From contig JAGCPG010000005.1 in the NCBI GenBank assembly GCA_017645245.1, forward strand, positions 1-36,673: a DNA stretch of 36,673 nt, read 5' to 3'. Positions 25,945 through 33,176 of this stretch are shown here, one piece after another (within the stretch, counting starts at the first letter, position 1; each line of letters opens with the position of its first letter). The DNA comes from Bacteroidales bacterium (lineage in GTDB: Bacteria; Bacteroidota; Bacteroidia; Bacteroidales; F082). Under the pieces are notes generated by a model. That model had not been told where the DNA came from, did not search any database, and worked only from the letters and a program-made list of their open reading frames with translations. The position numbers were made by a program, and so were the translations under genes.

Positions 25945-26975
25945 ACGAAAACCAAGTCCATAGCGTAAAATGGCAGAGTCCCTCGAACATCGCCATCGTG
26001 AAATACTGGGGGAAACGTCCCGAAATGAAGCAGATTCCGCAGAATCCCTCGGTGAGTTTCACTTTGAGCAAGTGTCGAACTGAGACCTCGATCGATTATA
26101 AGGCTTCGGACCGCTTCGGGCTGCATTTCCGTTTCGACGGGAAGGAGAACCCCGAGTTCCAGACCAAGATCGCCGAGTTCCTCAAGAACCAGCTATCCGC
26201 TTTCCCTTTCCTCAACGAGATAGAACTTCACATTAACTCACACAACACTTTCCCTCATTCATCGGGTATCGCTTCCTCGGCTTCATCGATGAGCGCCCTG
26301 GTGTTGTGCCTGATGGATATAGATCGTGAGCTTAACGGTGGAGAGATTGATCTTCAACGAGCCTCCTGTTTGTCCCGCTTGGCTTCGGGCAGTGCCTGTC
26401 GTTCGGTGTTCCCAAAAATGGCCTTGTGGGGGGCCACGGAAGCTCGTCCCGGGAGTTCCGACGAGTATGCTGTATCGCTCGAAAACGAGATACATCCTTT
26501 ATTCAAGACTTTCCATGACAGCATCCTGATCGTCAGCGACGCCAAAAAGTCGGTGTCGAGTCGGGCGGGACACGCCTTGATGAACGGCAACCCCTACGCT
26601 GAATCTCGTTACGCAGTGGCCAAAAACAACATCGTCAACCTGTTGGAAGCCCTGAAAAAAGGCGATCTGGAGACCTTTATCCGAATCACCGAGTGGGAAG
26701 CCATGCAGCTCCATGCCTTGATGATGTGCTCTGAACCTTCCTATATCTTAATGAAGCCCAATACATTACGGATTATCAACACCCTGCTTGAATTCCGCAA
26801 GGAGACCGACATCCCCGTGTGCTTCACCCTTGATGCCGGTCCCAACGTGCATATCCTTTATCCCGACCAGCACGCTGAGATGGTGGAGCGTTTCATCATG
26901 GATGAGCTGGAACAATACTGTGTAGGCGGTCAATGGATTCCTGATCAAGTCGGGGACGGTGCCTCAAAATGTTAA
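25941..26975 (+). CDS. mvaD: Diphosphomevalonate decarboxylase, 344 aa
   Basis: It converts mevalonate 5-diphosphate to isopentenyl diphosphate using ATP. The N-terminal motif NIAIVKYWGKR (K21), the ATP loop HSSGIASSASSMSAL (about 106-120), SRLASGSACRSV (145-156) and the catalytic Asp D298 in FTLDAGPNVHILYP are diagnostic. I chose the ATG at 25941, which overlaps the GYDIA kinase stop as ATGA and gives the expected N-terminus; the frame is open further upstream inside the kinase gene, but that sequence is not conserved. The last 20 or so residues (QWIPDQVGDGASKC) extend past the usual end of the domain. Its mevalonate kinase neighbour starts 7 bases later. Confidence 0.94.
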   Translation: MNENQVHSVKWQSPSNIAIVKYWGKRPEMKQIPQNPSVSFTLSKCRTETSIDYKASDRFGLHFRFDGKENPEFQTKIAEFLKNQLSAFPFLNEIELHINSHNTFPHSSGIASSASSMSALVLCLMDIDRELNGGEIDLQRASCLSRLASGSACRSVFPKMALWGATEARPGSSDEYAVSLENEIHPLFKTFHDSILIVSDAKKSVSSRAGHALMNGNPYAESRYAVAKNNIVNLLEALKKGDLETFIRITEWEAMQLHALMMCSEPSYILMKPNTLRIINTLLEFRKETDIPVCFTLDAGPNVHILYPDQHAEMVERFIMDELEQYCVGGQWIPDQVGDGASKC

Positions 26976-26982
26976 CCAAGTC

Positions 26983-27870
26983 ATGAACGAACGCGTTTTC
27001 CATAGCAAGACCATCCTTTTTGGCGAGTATTCCATGATATTCGACTCGACGGCTTTGATGGTTCCCATGACCAAGTTCTCGGCTCATCTGCGTTTCGCGT
27101 CACACATGCTGGCCCAAGGCTCGGCGGCCTCCAATGCCAGCATCCAGCGTTTCGCCGACTACCTTCAGGACCAGCCTGACCTCAAGGATGTCATCGATTT
27201 ACAGATGCTCAACTACGATCTTTACAACGGATTGTTTCTCGATTCCGACGTACCCTCAGGCTATGGACTGGGCAGCTCGGGGACTTTGGTGGCGGCCATT
27301 TACGACAGCTATGCCAAGCAAAAAACCGACGATTTGCTTCAACTGAAAACCCTGTTTGGCAAGATGGAAAGCTGTTTTCACGGCAGCAGCTCCGGCATCG
27401 ATCCGCTGCAATGCTACCTTGGCAAGCCTTTCCGCATCACACCCCAAGCGGTGACCCTGCTTCCTGACGATTTCATCCCCGCTGATATCCATGTGTTTTT
27501 AGTCGATACCGGCATCAAGAGCAACACCAAGCCCTTGGTGCAGCATTTCAGGAAAAAATGCGAGGATCCCAAATTCTTGAACGACTTCAAAACCACCTAC
27601 GTGCCTTGTGTTTCGGCGTGCATCGATAACTTAATCGAAGGGAAAACAGAGGCCTTTTTCAGCTCGCTTCGTCAGCTCACCGACGGCCAGTTGCGCTTCC
27701 TCCGCCCGATGATCACCGACAACACCATCGACCTCTTCCTCGAAAAACCCGATTTCCATTTCGGCGTGAAGATCTCCGGCTCCGGCGGTGGCGGCTATGT
27801 GCTTGGCTTCACCGATGATGTGGAGCAAACAAAACAATTCCTCGAAGGTTACGATTTGATTTGGCTATGA
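26983..27870 (+). CDS. mvk: Mevalonate kinase, 295 aa
   Basis: It phosphorylates mevalonate to mevalonate 5-phosphate. GHMP motifs: SKTILFGEYSMIFDS at the N-terminus, the ATP loop GYGLGSSGTLVAAIYDSYA (about 93-111), the catalytic motif CFHGSSSGIDPLQCYLGKP with D140, and the C-terminal loop KISGSGGGGYVLGF. I prefer the ATG at 26983, seven bases after the mvaD stop; a GTG at 26959 would add eight residues and overlap mvaD. It overlaps the GtrA gene by ATGA. With HMG-CoA reductase and mvaD it gives the core of the mevalonate route; HMG-CoA synthase and isopentenyl-diphosphate isomerase are not in the window. Confidence 0.9.
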   Translation: MNERVFHSKTILFGEYSMIFDSTALMVPMTKFSAHLRFASHMLAQGSAASNASIQRFADYLQDQPDLKDVIDLQMLNYDLYNGLFLDSDVPSGYGLGSSGTLVAAIYDSYAKQKTDDLLQLKTLFGKMESCFHGSSSGIDPLQCYLGKPFRITPQAVTLLPDDFIPADIHVFLVDTGIKSNTKPLVQHFRKKCEDPKFLNDFKTTYVPCVSACIDNLIEGKTEAFFSSLRQLTDGQLRFLRPMITDNTIDLFLEKPDFHFGVKISGSGGGGYVLGFTDDVEQTKQFLEGYDLIWL

Positions 27871-28403
27871 AGATGATCCGCAACATAGAAAAACGATTTG
27901 AGAAGCTGTTGACCACGGTTATCGACTTCTTTTATCCGCCTTTCAAGAGATTCATGCCCTTGGAACTATTCCGTTACGGCTGTTGTGGTGGCTTGAATCT
28001 GCTTTTGGAATGGGTACTTTACTATGTTTTCTACCATTTTGTGTTCCGTGGTGAGGTGTTCGACTTGGGCTTCATCGCCTTCACACCCCACATTGCCGCT
28101 TTCGTCTTTAAGTTCCCCATCACCTTCCTGACGGGCTTCTGGATGGCGCGCCACATTAGTTTTTCAGGCTCTTCGCTTCGTGGCCGGACACAAATCGTGC
28201 GTTACCTTCTCGTCACGGTAGTCAACATCCTGATCAACTATCTGGGATTGAAACTCTTTGTGGAAGTGTTCCTTTGGTGGCCGACCGTCTCCTATGCGAT
28301 TATCTCAGTTATCTGCGTGACTTTCAGTTATTTATCGAATAAATACTATTCCTTTAAGAAAAATAAAAAACATGATGGACAGCCTTCAGTTGATCAAAAA
28401 TAA
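27867..28403 (+). CDS. GtrA-like membrane protein, 178 aa
   Basis: Four membrane helices (for example GGLNLLLEWVLYYVFYHFVF, FITFLTGFWMA, YLLVTVVNILINYLGLKLF and YAIISVICVTFSYLSNKYY in shortened form) and the closing SNKYYSFKK motif match the GtrA family. These proteins are thought to flip or move lipid-linked sugars in the inner membrane, in line with use of polyprenyl phosphate from the isoprenoid route encoded upstream (inferred). The ATG at 27867 overlaps the mevalonate kinase stop as ATGA; a TTG six bases earlier is less likely. Its 3' end overlaps rfaE2 by 32 bases. Confidence 0.85.
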   Translation: MKMIRNIEKRFEKLLTTVIDFFYPPFKRFMPLELFRYGCCGGLNLLLEWVLYYVFYHFVFRGEVFDLGFIAFTPHIAAFVFKFPITFLTGFWMARHISFSGSSLRGRTQIVRYLLVTVVNILINYLGLKLFVEVFLWWPTVSYAIISVICVTFSYLSNKYYSFKKNKKHDGQPSVDQK

Positions 28404-28872
28404 AATCTATTCCACCGCTCACCGCTCACCTCTCACCTCTCTTCTTTCAACTTGGCGAGCTCAGGGATTAAGGATCGTTTTTACCAACGGTTGTTTCGAC
28501 CTCTTGCATCGCGGCCATGTGGAGTATTTGGCCAAGGCGTCCGACAAAGGCGACGTGCTTGTGGTGGGCTTGAACACCGATGCTTCCGTGCGCCGTTTGA
28601 AAGGTGAAAGCCGGCCCATCAACGACGAGACCGCCCGAGCCACAGTGCTGGCCTCATTGAACTGCATCGATGCCGTGGTGTTGTTCGATGAGGATACCCC
28701 TTACGAGCTGATCAAAGCTGTACATCCTGATGTTTTAGTAAAAGGCGCCGACTACAAGCCCGAGGACATCGTAGGCTACGACATCGTCACCTCCTACGGC
28801 GGCAAGGTTGAGACTGTTGATTTAGTGGAAGGCTATTCCACCACGGGGATGATTGAATCGCTCAAACGTTAA
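28372..28872 (+). CDS. rfaE2: D-glycero-beta-D-manno-heptose 1-phosphate adenylyltransferase (HldE C-terminal type), 166 aa
   Basis: It makes ADP-heptose, a precursor for lipopolysaccharide or other glycans, from heptose 1-phosphate and ATP. The nucleotidyltransferase motif FTNGCFDLLHRGHVEYL has the HxGH-type HRGH at 46-49; GLNTDASVRRLKGESRPI and the late EGYSTTGMIESL are also typical. It corresponds to the C-terminal half of E. coli HldE; the matching kinase gene is not in the window. Residues about 14-24 (TAHRSPLTSLL) are encoded by a heptamer repeat tract that replaces the usual leader helix. ATG at 28375 is an alternative start. It overlaps polA by 4 bases in a convergent arrangement. Confidence 0.93.
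   Translation: MMDSLQLIKNKIYSTAHRSPLTSLLSTWRAQGLRIVFTNGCFDLLHRGHVEYLAKASDKGDVLVVGLNTDASVRRLKGESRPINDETARATVLASLNCIDAVVLFDEDTPYELIKAVHPDVLVKGADYKPEDIVGYDIVTSYGGKVETVDLVEGYSTTGMIESLKR
28412..28439. repeat. Heptamer repeat tract inside rfaE2
   Basis: Four consecutive 7-mers: CCACCGC, TCACCGC, TCACCTC, TCACCTC. The unit is the same as in rnhA (7530-7557, read on its coding strand), and in both genes it is translated to peptides containing SPLTS. Confidence 0.85.
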
Positions 28873-31451
28873 TGCGCTTCCAGCCAGTTGTCGCCCGTGT
28901 TCATCTCCACGATGACGGGAACTGAGAGCGGCATGGCGTTCACCATTTTTTCGCTGACTATGGCTTTCAGTTCGGGAAGCTCGTCCAGATGGGCGTCGAA
29001 GACCAATTCATCATGCACCTGAAGGATCATCTTCGATTGCATTTTCAGCTTTTGCATCTCTTCGTGAATCCCGATCATGGCAATTTTGATCATGTCCGCC
29101 GAGGAACCTTGGATAGGCGCGTTGATGGCGTTGCGCTCAGCGAAACTACGAACCGTGGCATTGGCGGCGTTGATGTCGCGTAGATAGCGGCGGCGGCCTA
29201 AAATAGTCTCGGCATAACCACGTTCCCGAGCCAGCGCGATACTACGGTTCATATATTCCTTGATGCCGGCGTATTCCTCAAAATATTTCTTGATGATATC
29301 GGAAGCCTCACTGCGTGAGATCTCCATCCTTTCAGCCAACCCGAAGGCCGACATGCCATAAATGATGCCAAAGTTGACCGCCTTGGCACGGCTGCGCTGC
29401 TCCTTGGTGACCTGATCCAACGGCACGTGAAACACCTTGGCGGCAGTGGCAGCGTGAATGTCGTGCCCAAGGTTAAAGTCGGCGATCATGACAGGATCGC
29501 CGCTAAGATGGGCTATAATGCGCAGCTCGATCTGTGAATAGTCGGCGGCCAGCAAAGTATATTCGGGACTGCGTGGCACAAAGGCTCTACGGATCTCGCG
29601 GCCTTTCTCCGTACGCACAGGGATGTTCTGTAGGTTAGGGTTGTTGGAGCTCAAGCGTCCTGTGGCCGTCACCGCCTGATTATAAGAGGTGTGGATCAAG
29701 CCGTCCTTGGGGCTGATCAAGGCGGGAAGGGCATCCAGGTAGGTGGACTTCAGCTTGGTGTAGGAACGGTATTCCAAGATGGCGTTGATGATGGCATGTT
29801 TGCCCGCCAGTTTCTGGAGCACTTCTTCACCTGTGGCATATTGACCCGTTCTGGTTTTCTTGGCTTTCTTATCCAGCTGAAGCTTGTCGAATAGCACCTC
29901 TCCCAGCTGTTTTGGCGACGCAATGTTGAAACGCATCTCGGCCATGCCGTAGATGCTTTCCTCCAACTCATGGATATGCTTGCCGAACTCCTCGCTGATG
30001 TTGCGCAGGTTTTGGCTGTCGATCTTCACACCGTTCTCCTCCATCACGCTCAACACGGTCACCAGAGGCATCTCGATGTCATCAAACAGCTTTTCCAATC
30101 CGTTTTCCTTCAGTTGAGGGAGAAACAGATGGTACAGATCCAAAATAGCTTCCTCGTTTTCGTCGGGGCCCCAAAGGTTGCCCATGGGCGTGATGTTACG
30201 ACCGAGATACACATCGGCGAGATAGTCGAGGGAATGACGCTGTTCCGGCTCAATCAAGTAATGCGCGATCATTGTGTCGAACAGCCGGCCTTTGATGTTG
30301 ATGCCTTTCCTTCGCAGTCCAGTCAAAATAGGCTTGATGTTATGGCCGATCTTGGTGATTTCAGGGTTTTCAATGAGGGATTTTTGTTTTTCCCATTGGT
30401 CTTGGTTTTGGGTTAGGACGAGTACGTCATTGCGAGCGGAGCGAAGCAATCCAGTGCTACCCGAATTGGATTTTCTCCCTTCGGTCAATAACGATGGGTT
30501 TGTTGACTCAGAGAAAAGGTCCATCTGACCATTTCCGGCTGGGATTGGGGTGGATTCTTCCGATACATTGTACTCCATCATGAACCTCCTCTTGAACGTA
30601 CGGAACTCCAATTCATCGAAAAGAGCAAGCAAAGCCGGAATGTTAGGCTCGTTCAGTTCCAATTCCTCGGCGTTGAATTCCACTGGAGCGTCCAGCAGGA
30701 TGGTGGCGAGGTGTTTCGACATCAGGCCTTGCTCCGCAAAGTTGCGAACATTTTCCTGCTGTTTTCCCTTGAGCTCATCAGCGTGGGCGATCACGTTTTC
30801 CACGCTGCCATACTTACCAATCAACAACGAGGCGTTTTTCTCGCCAATGCCTGGGATGCCCGGAATGTTGTCGGAGGCATCGCCCCAGAGACCTAAAATG
30901 TCAATTACCTGAGTAGGCTGGGAAATGCCGTATTTCTCGCAGATTTCCTTGGGTCCCAACACCTGTGCCGGAGCGCCAAACTTGGCAGGCTTATAGATCA
31001 AAACCTTGTCGGTAACCAATTGTCCGAAGTCCTTGTCGGGCGTCATCATATAAGTGACAAAACCCTCTTTTTCAGCTTTATGGGAAAGCGTCCCGATGAC
31101 ATCGTCAGCCTCATAGCCTTCGGCGGCATAAACCGGGATATTAAAACCCTCGATCAATCTGATGATATAAGGGATGGAGGCTCGGAGATCGTCAGGCATC
31201 GATTCGCGGTTGGCTTTGTATTCGCTGAATTCCTGTGTCCTCACCGTCGGCGCGTGAAGGTCAAACGCCACACCGATATGGGTGGGCTTTTCGTTGCGGA
31301 GCACATCATACAAGGTATTCAAAAACCCCATCACCGCCGAGGTGTTCAAGCCTTTCGAATTGACGGCCGGTTTTTTGCTCATCGCAAAGAAAGCCCTGTA
31401 AATCAATGCGTAAGCATCAAGAAGAAATAGTTTTTTGACAGGTTGGTCCAT
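28869..31451 (-). CDS. polA: DNA polymerase I with a truncated, probably dead proofreading domain, 860 aa
   Basis: It fills gaps and removes RNA primers during replication and repair. The 5' nuclease domain (about 1-290) is intact (LLDAYALIYRAFFA, AEGYEADDVIGTL, TPDKDFGQL). The polymerase domain has motif A D637 (AADYSQIELR), motif B K690 (RAKAVNFGIIYG) and motif C D814 (QVHDELVFDA). The 3'-5' exonuclease domain is abnormal. The block that should carry the FDTET-type motif is absent; the sequence goes from the linker (DLFSESTNPSLL) through a translated palindromic repeat (GLLRSARNDV, about 333-343) to ITKIGHNIKPIL, where the expected Asp of motif II is Ile375. The YAAEDAD-type motif III is replaced by DENEEAILDLYH. 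The protein is about 70 residues shorter than E. coli Pol I (928 aa). Nuclease and polymerase activities are expected; proofreading is not. Confidence 0.95.
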   Translation of the reverse strand: MDQPVKKLFLLDAYALIYRAFFAMSKKPAVNSKGLNTSAVMGFLNTLYDVLRNEKPTHIGVAFDLHAPTVRTQEFSEYKANRESMPDDLRASIPYIIRLIEGFNIPVYAAEGYEADDVIGTLSHKAEKEGFVTYMMTPDKDFGQLVTDKVLIYKPAKFGAPAQVLGPKEICEKYGISQPTQVIDILGLWGDASDNIPGIPGIGEKNASLLIGKYGSVENVIAHADELKGKQQENVRNFAEQGLMSKHLATILLDAPVEFNAEELELNEPNIPALLALFDELEFRTFKRRFMMEYNVSEESTPIPAGNGQMDLFSESTNPSLLTEGRKSNSGSTGLLRSARNDVLVLTQNQDQWEKQKSLIENPEITKIGHNIKPILTGLRRKGINIKGRLFDTMIAHYLIEPEQRHSLDYLADVYLGRNITPMGNLWGPDENEEAILDLYHLFLPQLKENGLEKLFDDIEMPLVTVLSVMEENGVKIDSQNLRNISEEFGKHIHELEESIYGMAEMRFNIASPKQLGEVLFDKLQLDKKAKKTRTGQYATGEEVLQKLAGKHAIINAILEYRSYTKLKSTYLDALPALISPKDGLIHTSYNQAVTATGRLSSNNPNLQNIPVRTEKGREIRRAFVPRSPEYTLLAADYSQIELRIIAHLSGDPVMIADFNLGHDIHAATAAKVFHVPLDQVTKEQRSRAKAVNFGIIYGMSAFGLAERMEISRSEASDIIKKYFEEYAGIKEYMNRSIALARERGYAETILGRRRYLRDINAANATVRSFAERNAINAPIQGSSADMIKIAMIGIHEEMQKLKMQSKMILQVHDELVFDAHLDELPELKAIVSEKMVNAMPLSVPVIVEMNTGDNWLEAH
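30425..30454. repeat. Palindromic interspersed repeat of the cattgcgag...gaagcaat type inside polA
   Basis: The plus strand reads CGTCATTGCGAGCGG followed by AGCGAAGCAATCCAG, with ATTGC and GCAAT as the inverted ends. From memory, this element is widespread in unrelated bacterial genomes, usually between genes. On the polA strand it is read in frame as GLLRSARNDV. It lies exactly where the first half of the exonuclease domain is missing. Confidence 0.8.
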
Positions 31452-31467
31452 AGTTTTAATTTTGGTG

Positions 31468-31475
31468 TAAAGATA
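31468..31475 (-). promoter_or_regulatory. Weak -7 box candidate of polA
   Basis: Minus-strand TATCTTTA matches seven of eight positions of TAnnTTTG and ends 16 bases before the polA ATG. No clear -33 element. Confidence 0.3.
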
Positions 31476-31490
31476 CGAAAAACGAAAGAG

Positions 31491-31519
31491 TCCCCGAAGG
31501 GGAAAACGGAATTTTTCCG
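31491..31519. other. Two adjacent small stem-loops between polA and acpP
   Basis: TCCCCGAAGGGGA (31491-31503) has five-base arms with a GAA loop, and CGGAATTTTTCCG (31507-31519) has five-base arms with a TTT loop. They lie upstream of both divergent promoters, and are more likely a protein-binding or insulating site than a terminator of either gene. Function unknown. Confidence 0.4.
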
Positions 31520-31524
31520 AAAAA

Positions 31525-31557
31525 TTTGGAGCGAATCGAAAAATTAAATTATCTTTG
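31525..31557 (+). promoter_or_regulatory. Promoter of the acpP-fabF-rnc operon
   Basis: TTTG (31525-31528), 21 bases, then TATCTTTG (31550-31557) match both parts of the Bacteroidota promoter consensus. The leader to the acpP ATG at 31655 would be about 90 bases, AT-rich, with an A tract just before the start codon, as in highly expressed genes of this group. Confidence 0.65.
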
Positions 31558-31654
31558 CAAAATATTTTGAAAACGAGAGTATTTTTTTGACGCTAATTAT
31601 TCATCATTTCTTGGATTATGATGCGTCGATGTTAAACAAAAAAAATTGAAAACT

Positions 31655-31900
31655 ATGTCAGAAATTGCAGAACAAATTGTGCCTATTATCGCTGAGAAAT
31701 TAGGTGTCAATCCTTCAGAAGTCACTATGGATGCCAGCTTCACCAACGACCTTGGTGCTGATTCACTGGATACCGTCGAGCTCATGCTCGATTTTGAAAA
31801 GAAATTCGGCATCGCTATCCCGGATGACCAGCAGGAGAACATCGTCACCGTGGGTGATGTGATCAGACTGATCGAAGAAGAACAGAAGAAAAACGCATAA
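31655..31900 (+). CDS. acpP: Acyl carrier protein, 81 aa
   Basis: A small acidic protein that carries growing fatty acyl chains. The phosphopantetheine attachment site is Ser37 in [10 protein letters not shown]. The length and overall pattern (IIAEKLGV at 11-18, [18 protein letters not shown]) are standard for bacterial ACP. The frame is open three codons further upstream from a TTG, but the ATG at 31655 gives the normal N-terminus MSEIAEQI. It precedes fabF by 11 bases, the classical pairing for type II fatty acid synthesis. Confidence 0.97.
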   Translation: MSEIAEQIVPIIAEKLGVNPSEVTMDASFTNDLGADSLDTVELMLDFEKKFGIAIPDDQQENIVTVGDVIRLIEEEQKKNA

Positions 31901-31911
31901 TTGAACCAAAC

Positions 31912-33165
31912 ATGGAATTGAAACGAGTCGTTGTCACCGGCCTTGGCGCCATCACCCCCATCGGAAACACCGTCAAGGAGTTTTGGAAAGGCTTGGTCAA
32001 CGGCAAAAACGGTGTCGGTGAGATCACTCGTTTCGATTCCACCAATTACAAGACCCATTTCGCCGCAGAGGTCAAGGATTACGATCCCTTGGACCATTTT
32101 GACAGGAAGGACGTACGCAAGTACGACCCGTATGCGCAGTTTGCCTTGGTTTCGGCCATTGAAGCCGTCGAGAACTCGCACATCACTCCTATCAATACCA
32201 ACTTCGACGAAGTGGGTGTTGTTCTTACCGCCGGCATTGGCGGCGTCACCCATTTCTACCATGAGGTGAAGGAGCACGCCCAAGGTGACGGCGTGCCACG
32301 TTTCAGCCCTTATTATATCCCGAAGATGATCCTGAACATTCCCGCGGGAGTGATCTCGATCAAATATGGTTTCAGGGGCCCCAACTTCGCCACTGTCTCG
32401 GCTTGTGCTTCCTCGTCGCACGCCATCGTCGCCGCCTTTGACCTTATCCGTTACGGCAAGGCCACCGTAGTATTGGCCGGCGGCGCTGAAGCAGGCATCT
32501 GCGAGGCCGGCATCGGGGGCTTCAACGCTATGCACGCCCTCTCGCTGCGCAACGACGACCCCAAGACCGCCTCGCGTCCGTTCGATAAGAACCGCGACGG
32601 CTTCGTCATGGGTGAAGGCGGCGGTAGCATCCTGCTCGAGGACCTGGATCACGCCCTGAAGAGAGGCGCCGACATCTACGCCGAACTCGTCGGCGTGGGC
32701 ATGTCGGGTGATGCCTACCACATCACCGCGCCGCATCCCGAAGGCTACGGCGCCTGCCTCAGCATGGAACGCGCCATCAAGGACGCCGGCATCGACAAGA
32801 ACGAGATCGAACACATCAACACCCACGGCACCTCAACGCCACAAGGCGACCTCGCCGAAGTTGTCGCCATCAAGAAGGTGTTCGGCGAACACAGCTACGA
32901 CATCAGCCTCAACTCCACCAAATCCATGACCGGCCACCTCCTCGGCGGCACCGGCGCTGTCGAGGCCATCGCCACCATCCTGGCACTCCGCGAAGGCATC
33001 ATCCCGCCCACCATCAACCACTTTGAGGATGATCCGCAAATCGACCCGAAACTCGATTTCACCTTCCATACCGCGCGGAAACGCGACATCCGCTACGCCA
33101 TGAGCAACGCCTTCGGCTTCGGCGGACAAAACACCTCACTGCTTTTCAAGAAATATTCGCTTTAA
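31912..33165 (+). CDS. fabF: Beta-ketoacyl-ACP synthase II, 417 aa
   Basis: It elongates acyl-ACP by condensation with malonyl-ACP in fatty acid synthesis. The thiolase-fold catalytic triad is visible: C165 (VSACASSSHAI), H305 (INTHGTSTPQGD) and H342 (STKSMTGHLLGGTG). The N-terminus RVVVTGLGAITPIGN and C-terminal SNAFGFGGQN are standard, and the length is typical for FabF. It sits between acpP and rnc with 11-base gaps on each side and so is part of the same transcript. Confidence 0.97.
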   Translation: MELKRVVVTGLGAITPIGNTVKEFWKGLVNGKNGVGEITRFDSTNYKTHFAAEVKDYDPLDHFDRKDVRKYDPYAQFALVSAIEAVENSHITPINTNFDEVGVVLTAGIGGVTHFYHEVKEHAQGDGVPRFSPYYIPKMILNIPAGVISIKYGFRGPNFATVSACASSSHAIVAAFDLIRYGKATVVLAGGAEAGICEAGIGGFNAMHALSLRNDDPKTASRPFDKNRDGFVMGEGGGSILLEDLDHALKRGADIYAELVGVGMSGDAYHITAPHPEGYGACLSMERAIKDAGIDKNEIEHINTHGTSTPQGDLAEVVAIKKVFGEHSYDISLNSTKSMTGHLLGGTGAVEAIATILALREGIIPPTINHFEDDPQIDPKLDFTFHTARKRDIRYAMSNAFGFGGQNTSLLFKKYSL

Positions 33166-33176
33166 AACATAAAGCA

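Noticed and set aside
30010-30430. A frameshift or assembly error as the cause of the short PolA
   Set aside because: The frame is open throughout, and all later domains are intact and in frame. The motif II and III replacements lie outside the junction, which fits long-standing loss of function better than a single error. Not fully excluded without reads.
31597-32826. 409-codon minus-strand frame opposite acpP and fabF
   Set aside because: It runs antisense to two clear genes and has no recognisable domain; its reading is explained by their codon use.
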